A stretch of 64,000 nucleotides of DNA from NCBI RefSeq assembly GCF_024808665.1, contig NZ_JANUBZ010000015.1:1-64000 (forward strand), read 5' to 3'. Shown here one piece after another: positions 25,593-34,680 of this stretch. Source of the DNA: Mucilaginibacter empetricola. GTDB taxonomy: Bacteria; Bacteroidota; Bacteroidia; Sphingobacteriales; Sphingobacteriaceae. Position 1 is the stretch's first letter, and each line of letters starts with the position of its first letter. The translations under genes were made by a program, and so were the position numbers. The notes under the pieces are model-generated. The model was not told the DNA's origin. It made no database searches and saw nothing but the letters and a program-made list of their open reading frames with translations.

Positions 25593-26891
25593 ATGATTGC
25601 ACAAAGCCTGTTTATCATCATCCTTATTGGCGCTATTTACCTGTTCAGCAAAAATGTTGGCAAAATACGGCGCAATATCCTGTTAGGCAAACCTGCCGAC
25701 CGCTCAGACAATCCCGCCCAGCGCTGGAAGACTATGGCCCTGGTTGCTCTGGGTCAAACCAAAATGGTAAAACGTCCGCTGGCGGCGGTGATGCACTTTT
25801 TCATTTACGTAGGTTTTATCATCATTAACCTGGAGGTGCTTGAAATTATGCTCGATGGTATTTTCGGCTCGCACCGCATTTTCTCCAAACCATTGGGCGG
25901 CTTATATGATCTGCTCATTGGTGGTTTTGAGATCCTGGCTCTGCTGGTATTTACCGCCTGCGTGGTATTTTTGTGCAGACGCAATATTGCCCACCTGAAA
26001 CGCTTTAGCGGCGTGGAGATGACCGCATGGCCCAAAAGCGATGCAAATTACATCCTCACCATCGAAATACTCCTCATGACCGCCTTTTTAACCATGAACG
26101 CTGCCGATCATAAACTGCAGCTGTTAAACTTTGGTCATTATATCAAAGCGGGTAGCTTCCCGGTAAGCTCATTTATAGGCCCGCTGCTGCCCAATAATGC
26201 GCACGCGCTTGAAATTATTGAGCGCAGCTGCTGGTGGTTCCACATCGTCGGGATACTGGCATTTTTAAACTACCTGCCCTACTCCAAGCATTTTCATATC
26301 CTGCTGGCATTCCCCAACACGTATTACAGCAACCTGCATCCAAAAGGGCAGTTTACCAATATGGCTTCGGTTACCAACGAGGTAAAGGCTATGCTCGATC
26401 CTTCTTTCGTACCCGAAACAACCGGCGAACCAGGTCGCTTTGGCGCCAAGGATGTAACAGACCTCACCTGGAAAAACCTGATGGAAGCCTATACCTGCAC
26501 CGAATGTGGCCGATGTACGTCGGTTTGTCCAGCCAACCAAACCGGTAAATTACTATCGCCCCGCAAAATAATGATGGATACGCGCGACAGGATAACCGAG
26601 GTAGGTAAAAACATCGATCAGCACGGCAAGGATTATAAGGACGATAAATCGCTACTGGACAATTACATTAGCCGCGAAGAGCTTTGGGCCTGCACCACCT
26701 GCAATGCCTGTACCGACGCCTGCCCGGTAAACATAAATCCACTCGAAATTATTACTGAAATGCGCCGCTATGTGGTGATGGAAGAATCACAAGCTCCGGC
26801 AAGCCTCAATACCATGTTCGGCAACGTTGAAAACAATGGCGCACCGTGGAAGTACAGTAATGCTGATAGGTTTAACTGGGCGGATGAATAA
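25593..26891 (+). CDS. Membrane 4Fe-4S oxidoreductase subunit
   Basis: The 432-residue protein has about five membrane helices in the first 250 residues, including a helix with His residues that could ligate heme. A ferredoxin-like domain follows, with two 4Fe-4S motifs: CTECGRCTSVCPAN at about 302 and CTTCNACTDACPVN at about 367. This is the arrangement of heterodisulfide-reductase-related (HdrDE-like) and respiratory iron-sulfur membrane subunits. It probably transfers electrons between the quinone pool and the partner encoded next (26991). The physiological substrate is unknown. Conserved in Bacteroidota. Confidence 0.85.
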   Translation: MIAQSLFIIILIGAIYLFSKNVGKIRRNILLGKPADRSDNPAQRWKTMALVALGQTKMVKRPLAAVMHFFIYVGFIIINLEVLEIMLDGIFGSHRIFSKPLGGLYDLLIGGFEILALLVFTACVVFLCRRNIAHLKRFSGVEMTAWPKSDANYILTIEILLMTAFLTMNAADHKLQLLNFGHYIKAGSFPVSSFIGPLLPNNAHALEIIERSCWWFHIVGILAFLNYLPYSKHFHILLAFPNTYYSNLHPKGQFTNMASVTNEVKAMLDPSFVPETTGEPGRFGAKDVTDLTWKNLMEAYTCTECGRCTSVCPANQTGKLLSPRKIMMDTRDRITEVGKNIDQHGKDYKDDKSLLDNYISREELWACTTCNACTDACPVNINPLEIITEMRRYVVMEESQAPASLNTMFGNVENNGAPWKYSNADRFNWADE

Positions 26892-26995
26892 TCATTGAGT
26901 CATTGATCATTAAGTCATTTTTACCTGCTACAATGACTAATGACCGAATGACACAGTGACCAAATGAATGACTTAATGACTAATGACCAAATGAC
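26892..26995. repeat. ATGAC-rich imperfect inverted repeat
   Basis: The left arm 26892-26920 (TCATTGAGTCATTGATCATT type) is an imperfect inverse of the right arm 26961-26995 (AATGACTTAATGACTAATGA type). Both are built from near 7-base units. The right arm runs into the start of the next gene and supplies several extra ATG codons. Confidence 0.55.
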
Positions 26996-27785
26996 TACTG
27001 AAATAAAAGTACCTACCATGGCGGCAATGGCTGCTGAAGGCAAGCAACCCGAAATATTGTTTTGGGTGGGATGTGCCGGCAGCTTTGACGAACGTGCCCA
27101 AAAAATAACCCGCGATATCTGCAAAATATTGCACCACGTAGGCATTAGCTATGCCGTGCTGGGAACCGAAGAAAGCTGTACCGGTGATCCGGCTAAGCGG
27201 GCGGGTAATGAGTTTTTGTTCCAGATGCAGGCCATGGCCAATATACAGGTGCTGGATGCTTATGAGGTAAAGAAGATTGTAACCGGGTGTCCGCATTGCT
27301 TTAATACCATCAAAAACGAATATCCGGGCCTTGGTGGCAATTATGAAGTAATTCATCATAGTCAGCTAATACAGCAACTGATTGACGAAGGCAAACTGAA
27401 AGCCGAGGGCGGCGAAAGCTTTAAAGGCAAAAAAATAACCTATCATGACCCTTGTTATCTTGGACGTGGCAACAACGTATACGAAGCACCACGTGCCGCG
27501 CTGGAAATACTGGATGCCGAACTGGTAGAGCTAAAACGCTGCAAAAGCAACGGCCTATGCTGCGGCGCCGGTGGAGCCCAAATGTTTAAAGAACCCGAAA
27601 AAGGCACCAAAGAAATTAACGCCGAACGCATGGCCGATATACTGGAAGCCAAAGCCACCATCGTTGCTGCCGCTTGTCCTTTTTGCATGACTATGCTGCG
27701 CGATGGCGTTAAACACGAAGATAAAGAGCAGGAAATACAGGTATTGGATATTGCGGAGATAACGGTTAGAGCTAATGGGTTGTAA
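26991..27785 (+). CDS. CCG-domain Fe-S oxidoreductase subunit (HdrB/D-like)
   Basis: A 264-residue cytoplasmic protein with two cysteine-rich CCG domains, the kind that hold non-cubane iron-sulfur centres in heterodisulfide reductase, glycolate oxidase GlcF and lactate oxidase LutA. The motifs are VTGCPHCFNTIKNEYP and NGLCCGAGGAQMF, with additional Cys in FWVGCAGSFDE and AACPFCMTML. The start at 26991 (MTTEIKVPTM) is preferred over 26964, because the extra residues would be encoded by the ATGAC repeat. It pairs with the membrane subunit at 25593 as an electron-transfer complex. Confidence 0.85.
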   Translation: MTTEIKVPTMAAMAAEGKQPEILFWVGCAGSFDERAQKITRDICKILHHVGISYAVLGTEESCTGDPAKRAGNEFLFQMQAMANIQVLDAYEVKKIVTGCPHCFNTIKNEYPGLGGNYEVIHHSQLIQQLIDEGKLKAEGGESFKGKKITYHDPCYLGRGNNVYEAPRAALEILDAELVELKRCKSNGLCCGAGGAQMFKEPEKGTKEINAERMADILEAKATIVAAACPFCMTMLRDGVKHEDKEQEIQVLDIAEITVRANGL

Positions 27786-27822
27786 AATATCATCCAATAA
27801 ATAACATATAAAACGCTTCGCC

Positions 27823-27905
27823 TTTGTTGGTGTTGTCACCAACAAACCGCCGTGCTTATACTCCATACAAGCTTTACGTTGCTTGTTGGTGACAACACCA
27901 ACAAG
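27823..27905. repeat. Paired-hairpin element, copy C
   Basis: The left hairpin is 27823-27846 (stem TTTGTTGGTG, loop TTGT) and the right hairpin is 27882-27905 (stem CTTGTTGGTG, loop ACAA). Compared with copies A and B, the A-T pair in the stem is T-A in both hairpins, so pairing is kept. The arms are 35 bases apart, the shortest of the three copies. Confidence 0.75.
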
Positions 27906-27937
27906 GGCGTGGGACTATAAGATTTTAAAACTGAAAC

Positions 27938-27978
27938 AAAAAAAGGGTGCCCTTCAACCGAAGCGACACCCTTTTTTT
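27938..27978. terminator. Bidirectional terminator between convergent operons
   Basis: A-rich flank AAAAAAAGGGTG and CACCC followed by a run of seven T form a hairpin readable on both strands. It separates the Fe-S operon (ending 27785) and the operon that ends at 27996. Confidence 0.6.
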
Positions 27979-27995
27979 GTTAAAAATATTTACCC

Positions 27996-28841
27996 CTATT
28001 GTTTAACCAAAGTATTAATATTCACGTGCGGCCACTGAATTAGCTGCCCCGGATTGCCAAACTGTGGCAAAAACTCCAATATAGTAGTTTGCGAATATTG
28101 CAATTGTAAATAGGTTGCCCCCGTTTGCGGGTTAACTACTGTTTCTATCCAAAAGTTAGCCTCAAATTTGGTAGTATTGGCATTTTGGGTAACAAAAGGT
28201 ATGTTATTGATACCGCCCTGGTTGGCTGTGCTCACAAACAAATTAGTGGTGCTTATTATTTCCTGGCCCTTAATGTCTTCTATCAATACAATGTTCGGGT
28301 TTCTTTTGTAGAACCCCGGAGGGCCCGGTTCAATATAAACTTCCGTATAACCATCAGGTGTTGCCGGTCCTGATATAGGCAAAGTATCAATTTCCGGAAT
28401 CACCGGTGGACCTTCAGTTACCGACGTCGTTCCCAAAGCTAATAACGAATCGCCATGAGGTATGGAGGCCAGCCTGGCAATTGAAAAATCGCTCGGACAA
28501 TTGGGCACCAGCAGCCAGGTACCATTTTCGGCGTGCATTAAACTACCGGTCTGGCTATCATGGATACTTAAGTGATACATCAGCGTAGGCACCTGCTGTA
28601 TAATTTTTTCGCCACGGTTAGGTGTAGGCGTGCTCAGCGGCGTAATGGTCAGCGTTTCGGTATAAGGAGCTACTATTAAGGTAAATCCGCCGTTTTGGTT
28701 AGGTACTGCAACCAGGTTCCAGCCTTTGGTGCCCACCCAGGTACCTATCAAATCAGTAAGCGGGCCAAAAATGGAGGTTGTTTCCAGCGGTGTTCCGCCA
28801 AAACGGTTGGTTTGTGTGGAGTTGATTGTTACTTTTTCCAT
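27996..28841 (-). CDS. Beta-barrel, possibly nitrobindin-like, protein
   Basis: A 281-residue cytoplasmic protein without signal peptide. The N-terminal segment FGPLTDLIGTWVGTKGWNLV resembles the first strand and GTW motif of nitrobindin/FABP-like beta-barrel proteins, and the later GTWLLVPNCPSD and FWIETVVNPQTGATYLQLQYSQ fit further strands. Nitrobindins bind heme. I cannot confirm heme ligands by eye, so it may bind another ligand. It is the last gene of the three-gene operon with the amine oxidase (24-base gap) and the ThDP enzyme, hinting at a role in the same chemistry. Confidence 0.6.
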   Translation of the reverse strand: MEKVTINSTQTNRFGGTPLETTSIFGPLTDLIGTWVGTKGWNLVAVPNQNGGFTLIVAPYTETLTITPLSTPTPNRGEKIIQQVPTLMYHLSIHDSQTGSLMHAENGTWLLVPNCPSDFSIARLASIPHGDSLLALGTTSVTEGPPVIPEIDTLPISGPATPDGYTEVYIEPGPPGFYKRNPNIVLIEDIKGQEIISTTNLFVSTANQGGINNIPFVTQNANTTKFEANFWIETVVNPQTGATYLQLQYSQTTILEFLPQFGNPGQLIQWPHVNINTLVKQ

Positions 28842-28865
28842 CGTTACATTAAAAATTGATTGTTT

Positions 28866-30452
28866 TTATTTGAATTTGCTTAGCATAATGTCAGCAGTTT
28901 GCAGGGCGCCTTCAACCCATCCCTGTGCATCAGAATAAGCCTCACCACATATATAAAGCTGCAAGTCTTTTATAGGATGGGTAATATTTTCTTTCACTTC
29001 CCAGCTCTTAACGCCAATGTTCCAGCTGTTCCATCCACCACCAAACGGATCCTCGCCCCAATCACGAAATGCTGCATTGTTTACTACCGGGGTATGGCTC
29101 AATCCGTGCATCAGCTGTAGTTGACGGGCAACCTCAGCTACCATCTTTGCCGAGGCAGTGTATTCATACCATTCCAGGTCTTCTTTATTTTCTTTGGCAT
29201 CGCCTAAAAATGCATTATCAATTTTTGGGTGCGCAAGTCCCTGTTTCCAGGCTTGTGTACGCTGCGGGCGCAGGCCATCCCAAAAACCTATGTTGTTGCC
29301 ATCGTCATAGCTGGCCAGCAGCATGGCTTCGCCGCTTGTTGCAGGTTGTCCGTTGTCTTTTGGCCAATAATAAGTTTGCCTTACGGGCAGGTCGGTAACG
29401 CTGCGGCCTGCTTCAACCGGCACAAAGGTTCCGGTTTTGGCATCGGTATAACCGGCTGCCAGCCACCATGGGGTATTGTAGGTGGTAAATAATTTAAACA
29501 ACGGCCGCGGGGTAACGCTATCTATCAAGGTTTGAATTTGCTGCAACGGCGGACTAGTTGGCGCCAGCAGACTTAGCGAGCGGCGCGGCATAGCCAGTAT
29601 TAACGAATCGGCAATAACAGTCTCTCCTTTTATAGATAGATGGAATTTATTATCAGCCACTACAAAACCATCCAGCTTGGTGTTAATGCGCACTTCGCCA
29701 CCAAGTTTAACAAAGAAATCGGCCAATGATTTAGGCACCTGTTGAAAGCCATTTTTAAAGCCTTTATATTCCGGCACAATACCAAAATCAGTCAAAAACC
29801 ATGGAATAGCATCAGCAGCATTCCAGTTGGATAAGGTTGAATTATAACCACCTGCATCAATGCCAAACTGGTAGGCTTCGCCGCTTATTACACGATACAA
29901 TACATTCCAAAAGCCTTGTTTGTATAGCGGCTCACCTGCAAAGCTGGCGTTTTGGGCCATTAAGCGGCGCTCATCTTCGGTCAATTTTGGGTTGGTTATT
30001 CCCGGTACTATCTGCTCAATGGCGTTTACAATAATACCACCCGGCGAGCCGCCTTTTTCTAAAAAGGTAAGGTTATATGGCACCTTATTGGGCTCGGTGG
30101 CAAAATCAGCCAAACGCAAATAAACGCCGCGTAAATAGGCTATATTTTGCGGTTCATCAACCGGGAAATCATATAACTCTATCTGGTTGTCTTTAGGCAG
30201 TTGTTTGTTGAGTTCCTTTATCAGGGCAACAATTAAGGGTTGTGCGTTTTCGAGGATACGCATGCCGCCAAGTTCGGCCACCATATCCGGAATATGGGGT
30301 GGTTTTACCGAAAGTAGCCTGCCGCCAATATGATCCCAGCCTTCAAATACTACAATTTTTTTTGTTGGATATTTCTGTTTAAGCTTCCAGGCGCTGTATA
30401 CGCCCGAAACGCCGCCACCAACAATGGCAATATCAATAGTTTCATTTTTCAT
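28866..30452 (-). CDS. Flavin amine oxidase-like oxidoreductase
   Basis: A 528-residue FAD enzyme of the monoamine oxidase/L-amino-acid oxidase superfamily. The N-terminal dinucleotide-binding motif IAIVGGGVSGVYSAWKLKQK (Gly12-Gly17) is followed by the ribose-binding Glu in VVFEG and the GGR motif, and the C-terminal FAD motif is in CGEAYSDAQGWVEGALQTAD. The expected reaction is oxidation of an amine or amino acid to imine with transfer of electrons to oxygen or another acceptor. The substrate is not known. It lies between the ThDP enzyme (42-base gap) and the beta-barrel protein. Confidence 0.88.
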   Translation of the reverse strand: MKNETIDIAIVGGGVSGVYSAWKLKQKYPTKKIVVFEGWDHIGGRLLSVKPPHIPDMVAELGGMRILENAQPLIVALIKELNKQLPKDNQIELYDFPVDEPQNIAYLRGVYLRLADFATEPNKVPYNLTFLEKGGSPGGIIVNAIEQIVPGITNPKLTEDERRLMAQNASFAGEPLYKQGFWNVLYRVISGEAYQFGIDAGGYNSTLSNWNAADAIPWFLTDFGIVPEYKGFKNGFQQVPKSLADFFVKLGGEVRINTKLDGFVVADNKFHLSIKGETVIADSLILAMPRRSLSLLAPTSPPLQQIQTLIDSVTPRPLFKLFTTYNTPWWLAAGYTDAKTGTFVPVEAGRSVTDLPVRQTYYWPKDNGQPATSGEAMLLASYDDGNNIGFWDGLRPQRTQAWKQGLAHPKIDNAFLGDAKENKEDLEWYEYTASAKMVAEVARQLQLMHGLSHTPVVNNAAFRDWGEDPFGGGWNSWNIGVKSWEVKENITHPIKDLQLYICGEAYSDAQGWVEGALQTADIMLSKFK

Positions 30453-30494
30453 ATAAAGCCTTTTTAAACGAAGGCACCGTTTGGTTTAGGTTAA

Positions 30495-32456
30495 TTAAAA
30501 TATTGACGGAACATTTGCAGGAATAGCTGTTCCTGATGATGCTTTTAATAAATTAGCTTCTGCATGTTTATGGAAAAAATCAAGCGCTGGCTGCTCGGTA
30601 TAATACCTGTACAACTGATCGCGTACCTCCTGCGCATTAGCCGGCGGCGGTGTATCCTGCGCGGTACGCATATCCAATATGTACGATTTATTGCTCGATG
30701 TCACATAATCAACTCCACGGGCAATGGCGGCCTTAACATCGGCAGGTTTTTCAACCACTTCTCCGGCCTCGCCGCCAAAAGCTTTAGCTAGTGTTACAAA
30801 ATCAAACTTGGGTCGGTTAATACGCAAATACTCCGGATCAGTTGTGGCCGGTGTCCACTCATAGCCCGGGGCATTGCCATAAGCTGAAATAACCTGTTGC
30901 AGCCCCAGCTGCAAAGTATGGTATTCGCGGTTATTGGTGATGATATACAATATACCCAAACTTTCGTGTGCTGCTGTCCAGTAGGTTTGCGGATAAAATA
31001 GGGATGAACCATCGCCCACTGCATTTACCACCAGTTTGGTTTTAATACCCTGCGAACCTTCGGGCTCTAGTTTTATACCGATAGATGCCGGCATTGACCA
31101 GCCCAGCGAACCACCTGCCACGCAATAGTAGCTGATAGGCTTTGCCCCATCGGTGCCAAAGGGTAAAAGATATTGAAACGGCGCACCATCTGATACCGCC
31201 TCATGTACATACACAAATTGATTTTCTAATTTCCTTTCCTCTATCGCCTCGCGTAGGGCATCGGCAATCAACACGGCCCAAATTTCGGGTTGCTTTAATG
31301 CGGTGGCTTTATACTTTGCCCATTGAACCTTGCGCTGCCCGGCCAATACTTCCAGGTGCTTGTTGCGGGCTGCAGCTCCGTCAGGAACATGCTTGCTGAT
31401 GTATTGATTAATTAATGGCAGCGTAGCCTTAATATCACCCAACACCGCCGATTCGCCATAAAAGTTTTTGCCGATGTCCCAGGTATTATTGGTTAAGTAT
31501 ACTTGCCTTACATGGTCAGGAATAAGCGGCCCGTCGGAATATTTAAAAACGGCCAGCTGTGCCTGTGCGCCAAACCCTACTAAAAATGCTACATCATGAT
31601 CTTTAAATACCTGCTGCAAGGCTGCCTGGCTGCCCGGAAGCTCGCCCTGCCAATGGATATCATTATTAGGAAAATTGGCCACGCTACTAAAGGTCTGCAA
31701 TAAAACAGGTGCACCTATAAGACTGGCCAGTTCCTGCAATTCGGGCCATGCATCGGCATAACCCGCCGCATCACCTGCCACAATAATTGGATTTTTGGCA
31801 TCTGCCAACAGTTTCGCCGATTGCTCAATAGCGGCCGGATCGCCGGTAAAATGCGATGATATTTTGGTGATACCCTTCATGTGAGCCTCATCAGGAATCC
31901 TAACCATCATAAATTCCCACGGTATCGAAATAAATACCGGCCCATTAGGTGGCGCCATGGCTTCTTTAAAGGCGCGTTGCAATACCAGCGGTACTTCTGC
32001 CGGTGTTCTTATTTCGTGTGCCCATTTGGTGTATTGGCGGGCCAGGTCAACTAAGTTTGATGCTAGCAGCGGTTCCTGGGTTACCAGTTCGTTTTGCTGC
32101 TGACAGCACAAAATAATTAACGGTGTTTGCGAACGGTAGGCGTTAAACAAATTACCAATACTATGTGCAATGCCCGGGGTAACGTGTACCACCAGGATGC
32201 CCGGCTTGCCGGTCATCCGTGCCGATCCCATGGCGGCGCCTATGGCAATGTTTTCGTGCAGACACTCTACATAGTGCACACCATTTTCCGGGTATGAAGT
32301 GCCGTCAATAATGGGAATTTCATTGGTACCCGGCACGCCGAAAATATAATGTATGCCCAGTTCCTTTAATACATCAAAAATGTAATCGCGGGTCCAGCGT
32401 TTAGTTTGCCTGGGAGGAGCACCCGGACCGGTTTGTTTTTTTGTTTCTGCACTCAT
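30495..32456 (-). CDS. Thiamine diphosphate-dependent decarboxylase-like enzyme
   Basis: A 653-residue protein of the acetolactate synthase/benzoylformate decarboxylase superfamily, somewhat longer than the usual 530-600. Domain order is PYR (about 25-195, with catalytic Glu in HENIAIGAAMG near 67), a central domain (about 205-345) and PP (about 400-590), where GDGSSLFYPQTYWTAA and IITNN (about 479-510) give the ThDP-magnesium motif. The first domain begins with GIHYIFGVPGTNEIPIIDG. It probably acts on a 2-oxo acid by decarboxylation or carboligation, in the cytoplasm. It is the first gene of the three-gene operon. Not a housekeeping acetolactate synthase, as no ilvN partner is nearby. Confidence 0.85.
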   Translation of the reverse strand: MSAETKKQTGPGAPPRQTKRWTRDYIFDVLKELGIHYIFGVPGTNEIPIIDGTSYPENGVHYVECLHENIAIGAAMGSARMTGKPGILVVHVTPGIAHSIGNLFNAYRSQTPLIILCCQQQNELVTQEPLLASNLVDLARQYTKWAHEIRTPAEVPLVLQRAFKEAMAPPNGPVFISIPWEFMMVRIPDEAHMKGITKISSHFTGDPAAIEQSAKLLADAKNPIIVAGDAAGYADAWPELQELASLIGAPVLLQTFSSVANFPNNDIHWQGELPGSQAALQQVFKDHDVAFLVGFGAQAQLAVFKYSDGPLIPDHVRQVYLTNNTWDIGKNFYGESAVLGDIKATLPLINQYISKHVPDGAAARNKHLEVLAGQRKVQWAKYKATALKQPEIWAVLIADALREAIEERKLENQFVYVHEAVSDGAPFQYLLPFGTDGAKPISYYCVAGGSLGWSMPASIGIKLEPEGSQGIKTKLVVNAVGDGSSLFYPQTYWTAAHESLGILYIITNNREYHTLQLGLQQVISAYGNAPGYEWTPATTDPEYLRINRPKFDFVTLAKAFGGEAGEVVEKPADVKAAIARGVDYVTSSNKSYILDMRTAQDTPPPANAQEVRDQLYRYYTEQPALDFFHKHAEANLLKASSGTAIPANVPSIF

Positions 32457-32740
32457 ATAATTTAGGTTTAGGTGTATGATTTAGAAGCAATAATTGGAAA
32501 GGTTTAGGTTAACAAGCAACCACATTTTGAAAGTTTCCTTTCAATTAAAATTAAAAAATATTTTTCACAGGCAAATACTAATTTTTACAAAGATTAACTG
32601 CGATAAGGCTTAGGATTTAGTAAGTTAACAATGTAAATTTAAGCGCATAGCGTGATATCCAATACCGTAAAAAAACGGTATAATTAAAGTATTTTAACGG
32701 TAAAAATTACATTTTAAGCAATTGAGCTTGTGGGTCAGAA

Positions 32741-32821
32741 AAACTTACGAAGTTTAATTCGGTATTGTTTGTTTTCAATGGCCTCATTGAGGGCTACGCC
32801 GTTTAAAAACTTCGTAAGTTT
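32741..32821. repeat. Expanded palindrome (AAACTTACGAAGTTTT family), copy 3
   Basis: The arms AAACTTACGAAGTTT at 32741-32755 and AAAACTTCGTAAGTTT at 32806-32821 are the halves of the 33-bp palindrome seen at 4946, here separated by about 50 bases. The region 32457-32955 has no gene; it is AT-rich with this repeat as the only distinct structure. Confidence 0.65.
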
Positions 32822-32955
32822 GACACTTGCAAGGTGCACGCCAAGCAAGCCGCTTGTCCTGTGGGGTGCCGATCCGCCAAATGGCCGGACGGCATGACAG
32901 AAAGATGAATAGAACTTGTCACCATGAGGTGCACAAAACATGTAGGCAAAGGCCC

Positions 32956-33438
32956 TTACAACTCTTTATCCTTAAAAAACTTCAAGGCTTCTTGCAGACT
33001 ATCCAATCGTTCGGCGGGCATATTTTTTAGGGGGATATTCAGTTCAGTAGTCATGGAATCTACATCACCTTTACGGTCATTGCGGGTTTGGACAATAATA
33101 TCGTCAGCTTCGGTTTTTAGTTCCAGCGTACCGGTATTGGTATTGCCTATGTAATCTACATCATTCAGCTTGTGCAGACTAAAGGAGTAATATTCCTGTT
33201 TCCCTTTGGCATAAGTTTTACGGAAACGCAAAAACGACTCAGGGGTGATCAGTAACTCCCACTTTTTCAATTTGGTATCGGTTGATGGATCGTATGATTG
33301 GGCAAGGCATTTATTGGCCCATAGCAGCCAATCCTGCTCATCAAATTTATATTTAAAGCAATAATTTACGGCTACTGTTAAAACCATAACCGATACCATA
33401 AGTGCCTTTTTAACCGCCGGAAGAATTGATGTTAACAT
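32956..33438 (-). CDS. Small membrane-anchored protein of unknown function
   Basis: A 160-residue protein from the ATG at 33438, with one hydrophobic helix at about residues 8-27 and a soluble domain carrying alternating strands (KKWELLITPESFLRFRKTYA; GTLELKTEADDIIVQTRNDR). It would sit with the domain facing one side of the inner membrane. A longer reading from 33507 overlaps the divergent gene at 33486 and is less likely. No family is recognised. Confidence 0.6.
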   Translation of the reverse strand: MLTSILPAVKKALMVSVMVLTVAVNYCFKYKFDEQDWLLWANKCLAQSYDPSTDTKLKKWELLITPESFLRFRKTYAKGKQEYYSFSLHKLNDVDYIGNTNTGTLELKTEADDIIVQTRNDRKGDVDSMTTELNIPLKNMPAERLDSLQEALKFFKDKEL

Positions 33439-33485
33439 GACAACAAAATTAAACGCCGAAAATAATAAAATGTATAGCTTTGCAA

Positions 33486-33971
33486 ATGCAATTTTCAGAA
33501 AATTCACACGTTTGGGTATACCAATCAGACAAAAAACTTACTGATAACGAAGTACTTCAGATAAAAGTATTGCTTGATAACTTTACCACCAGCTGGACCG
33601 CACATAACAACCAGCTAAAGGCAAAGGCTGAGATCAGATACAACCGCTTTTTAATTTTAGTGGTTGATGAAGGTCAGGCTGGTGCCAGCGGCTGCTCTAT
33701 TGATAAATCGGTTAATTTTATGAAACAATTGCAGGATCAGTTTAACCTTAATTTGTTCGATCGATTTAATTTGGCTTATCGCGAAGGAGAAGAAATACTA
33801 TCTGCCGGCAGAAACGATTTCGAGGCGCTGCTAAAAGATGGCAAAATCGGTACAGAAACTATCGTATTCAATAACCTGGTGCAAAACCTGGCCGAACTGC
33901 AAGCCAAATGGGAAGTACCCTTTAAAGATAGCTGGCACATCCAGTTGTTTGGAAATTTAATAACAGTGTAA
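33486..33971 (+). CDS. Conserved cytoplasmic protein, unknown function
   Basis: A 161-residue protein (start at 33486; a second ATG is two codons upstream at 33480). Segments such as FTTSWTAHNNQLKAKAEIRY and VDEGQAGASGCSIDKSVNFM recall a family that is conserved across Bacteroidota and is sometimes named ABC transporter ATPase, although it has no Walker motifs. The Cys-Ser-Ile-Asp-Lys segment is the most notable. It is divergent from the gene at 33438 with 47 bases between them. Confidence 0.75.
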   Translation: MQFSENSHVWVYQSDKKLTDNEVLQIKVLLDNFTTSWTAHNNQLKAKAEIRYNRFLILVVDEGQAGASGCSIDKSVNFMKQLQDQFNLNLFDRFNLAYREGEEILSAGRNDFEALLKDGKIGTETIVFNNLVQNLAELQAKWEVPFKDSWHIQLFGNLITV

Positions 33972-34053
33972 TTCTCGAAACAGCGCCATTCAATTTTTCT
34001 CCTAATCTCTAATTAACTATTCACTAATCACTATTAGTAATTATATTTAGGCT

Positions 34054-34662
34054 ATGGAACAATATGATAGCCGGGTAGATGCTTATATTGATAAAGCAGC
34101 GCCATTTGCAAAACCTATTTTAGAGTACATCAGGCAGGTAATTCATGAAACGTCGCCTCAAATTACCGAAATCATCAAATGGGGATTTCCTTTTTTTGAG
34201 TATAAAGGAGTGCTTTGCAATATGGCGGCCTTTAAACAACATTGTTCCTTCGGCTTTTGGAAGGCATCGTTACTCAATGATCCTACCCAATCATTAAAAC
34301 GGGGTGATGGCACCGCTGGAAGCTTTGGCCCAATAACCACATTGGCCGATTTACCTTCAAAAGAAATTATTGTAGATTTTATTTTACAGGGAATTGCTCT
34401 GAATGAAAACGAAGTAAAAGTACCTGTTAAAAAAGTACCGGCAGAAAAGAAAACAGTGCTGGAAACTCCCGATTATTTTATTGATTTCCTGGCTGATTAT
34501 CCCAAGGCGGCGGAAACATTCCAAAAATTCAGTCCATCACACAAACGCGAATATGTAGAATGGATAGTAGACGCCAAGACAGATGCCACCCGCATTAAAC
34601 GCATGCAAACAGCCTTAGAATGGCTGAACGAAGGAAAATCACGAAATTGGAAGTATAAATAA
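34054..34662 (+). CDS. YdeI/OmdA-family protein with DUF1801 domain
   Basis: A 202-residue cytoplasmic protein. The N-terminal half (about 10-115) is DUF1801-like (EYIRQVIHETSPQITEIIKW, then GFPFFEYKGVLCNMAAFK). The C-terminal third (about 165-200) is the OmdA-type region (PSHKREYVEWIVDAKTDATR, then RMQTALEWLNEGK). The combination is widespread in Bacteroidota, with unknown biochemical function. It stands alone and is followed by the four-hairpin repeat. Confidence 0.82.
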   Translation: MEQYDSRVDAYIDKAAPFAKPILEYIRQVIHETSPQITEIIKWGFPFFEYKGVLCNMAAFKQHCSFGFWKASLLNDPTQSLKRGDGTAGSFGPITTLADLPSKEIIVDFILQGIALNENEVKVPVKKVPAEKKTVLETPDYFIDFLADYPKAAETFQKFSPSHKREYVEWIVDAKTDATRIKRMQTALEWLNEGKSRNWKYK

Positions 34663-34680
34663 GAATATTTAATACGCAAC

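Noticed and set aside
33486..33971. ABC transporter ATPase
   Set aside because: The name is attached to this family in some annotations, but no Walker A, Walker B or signature motif is present.
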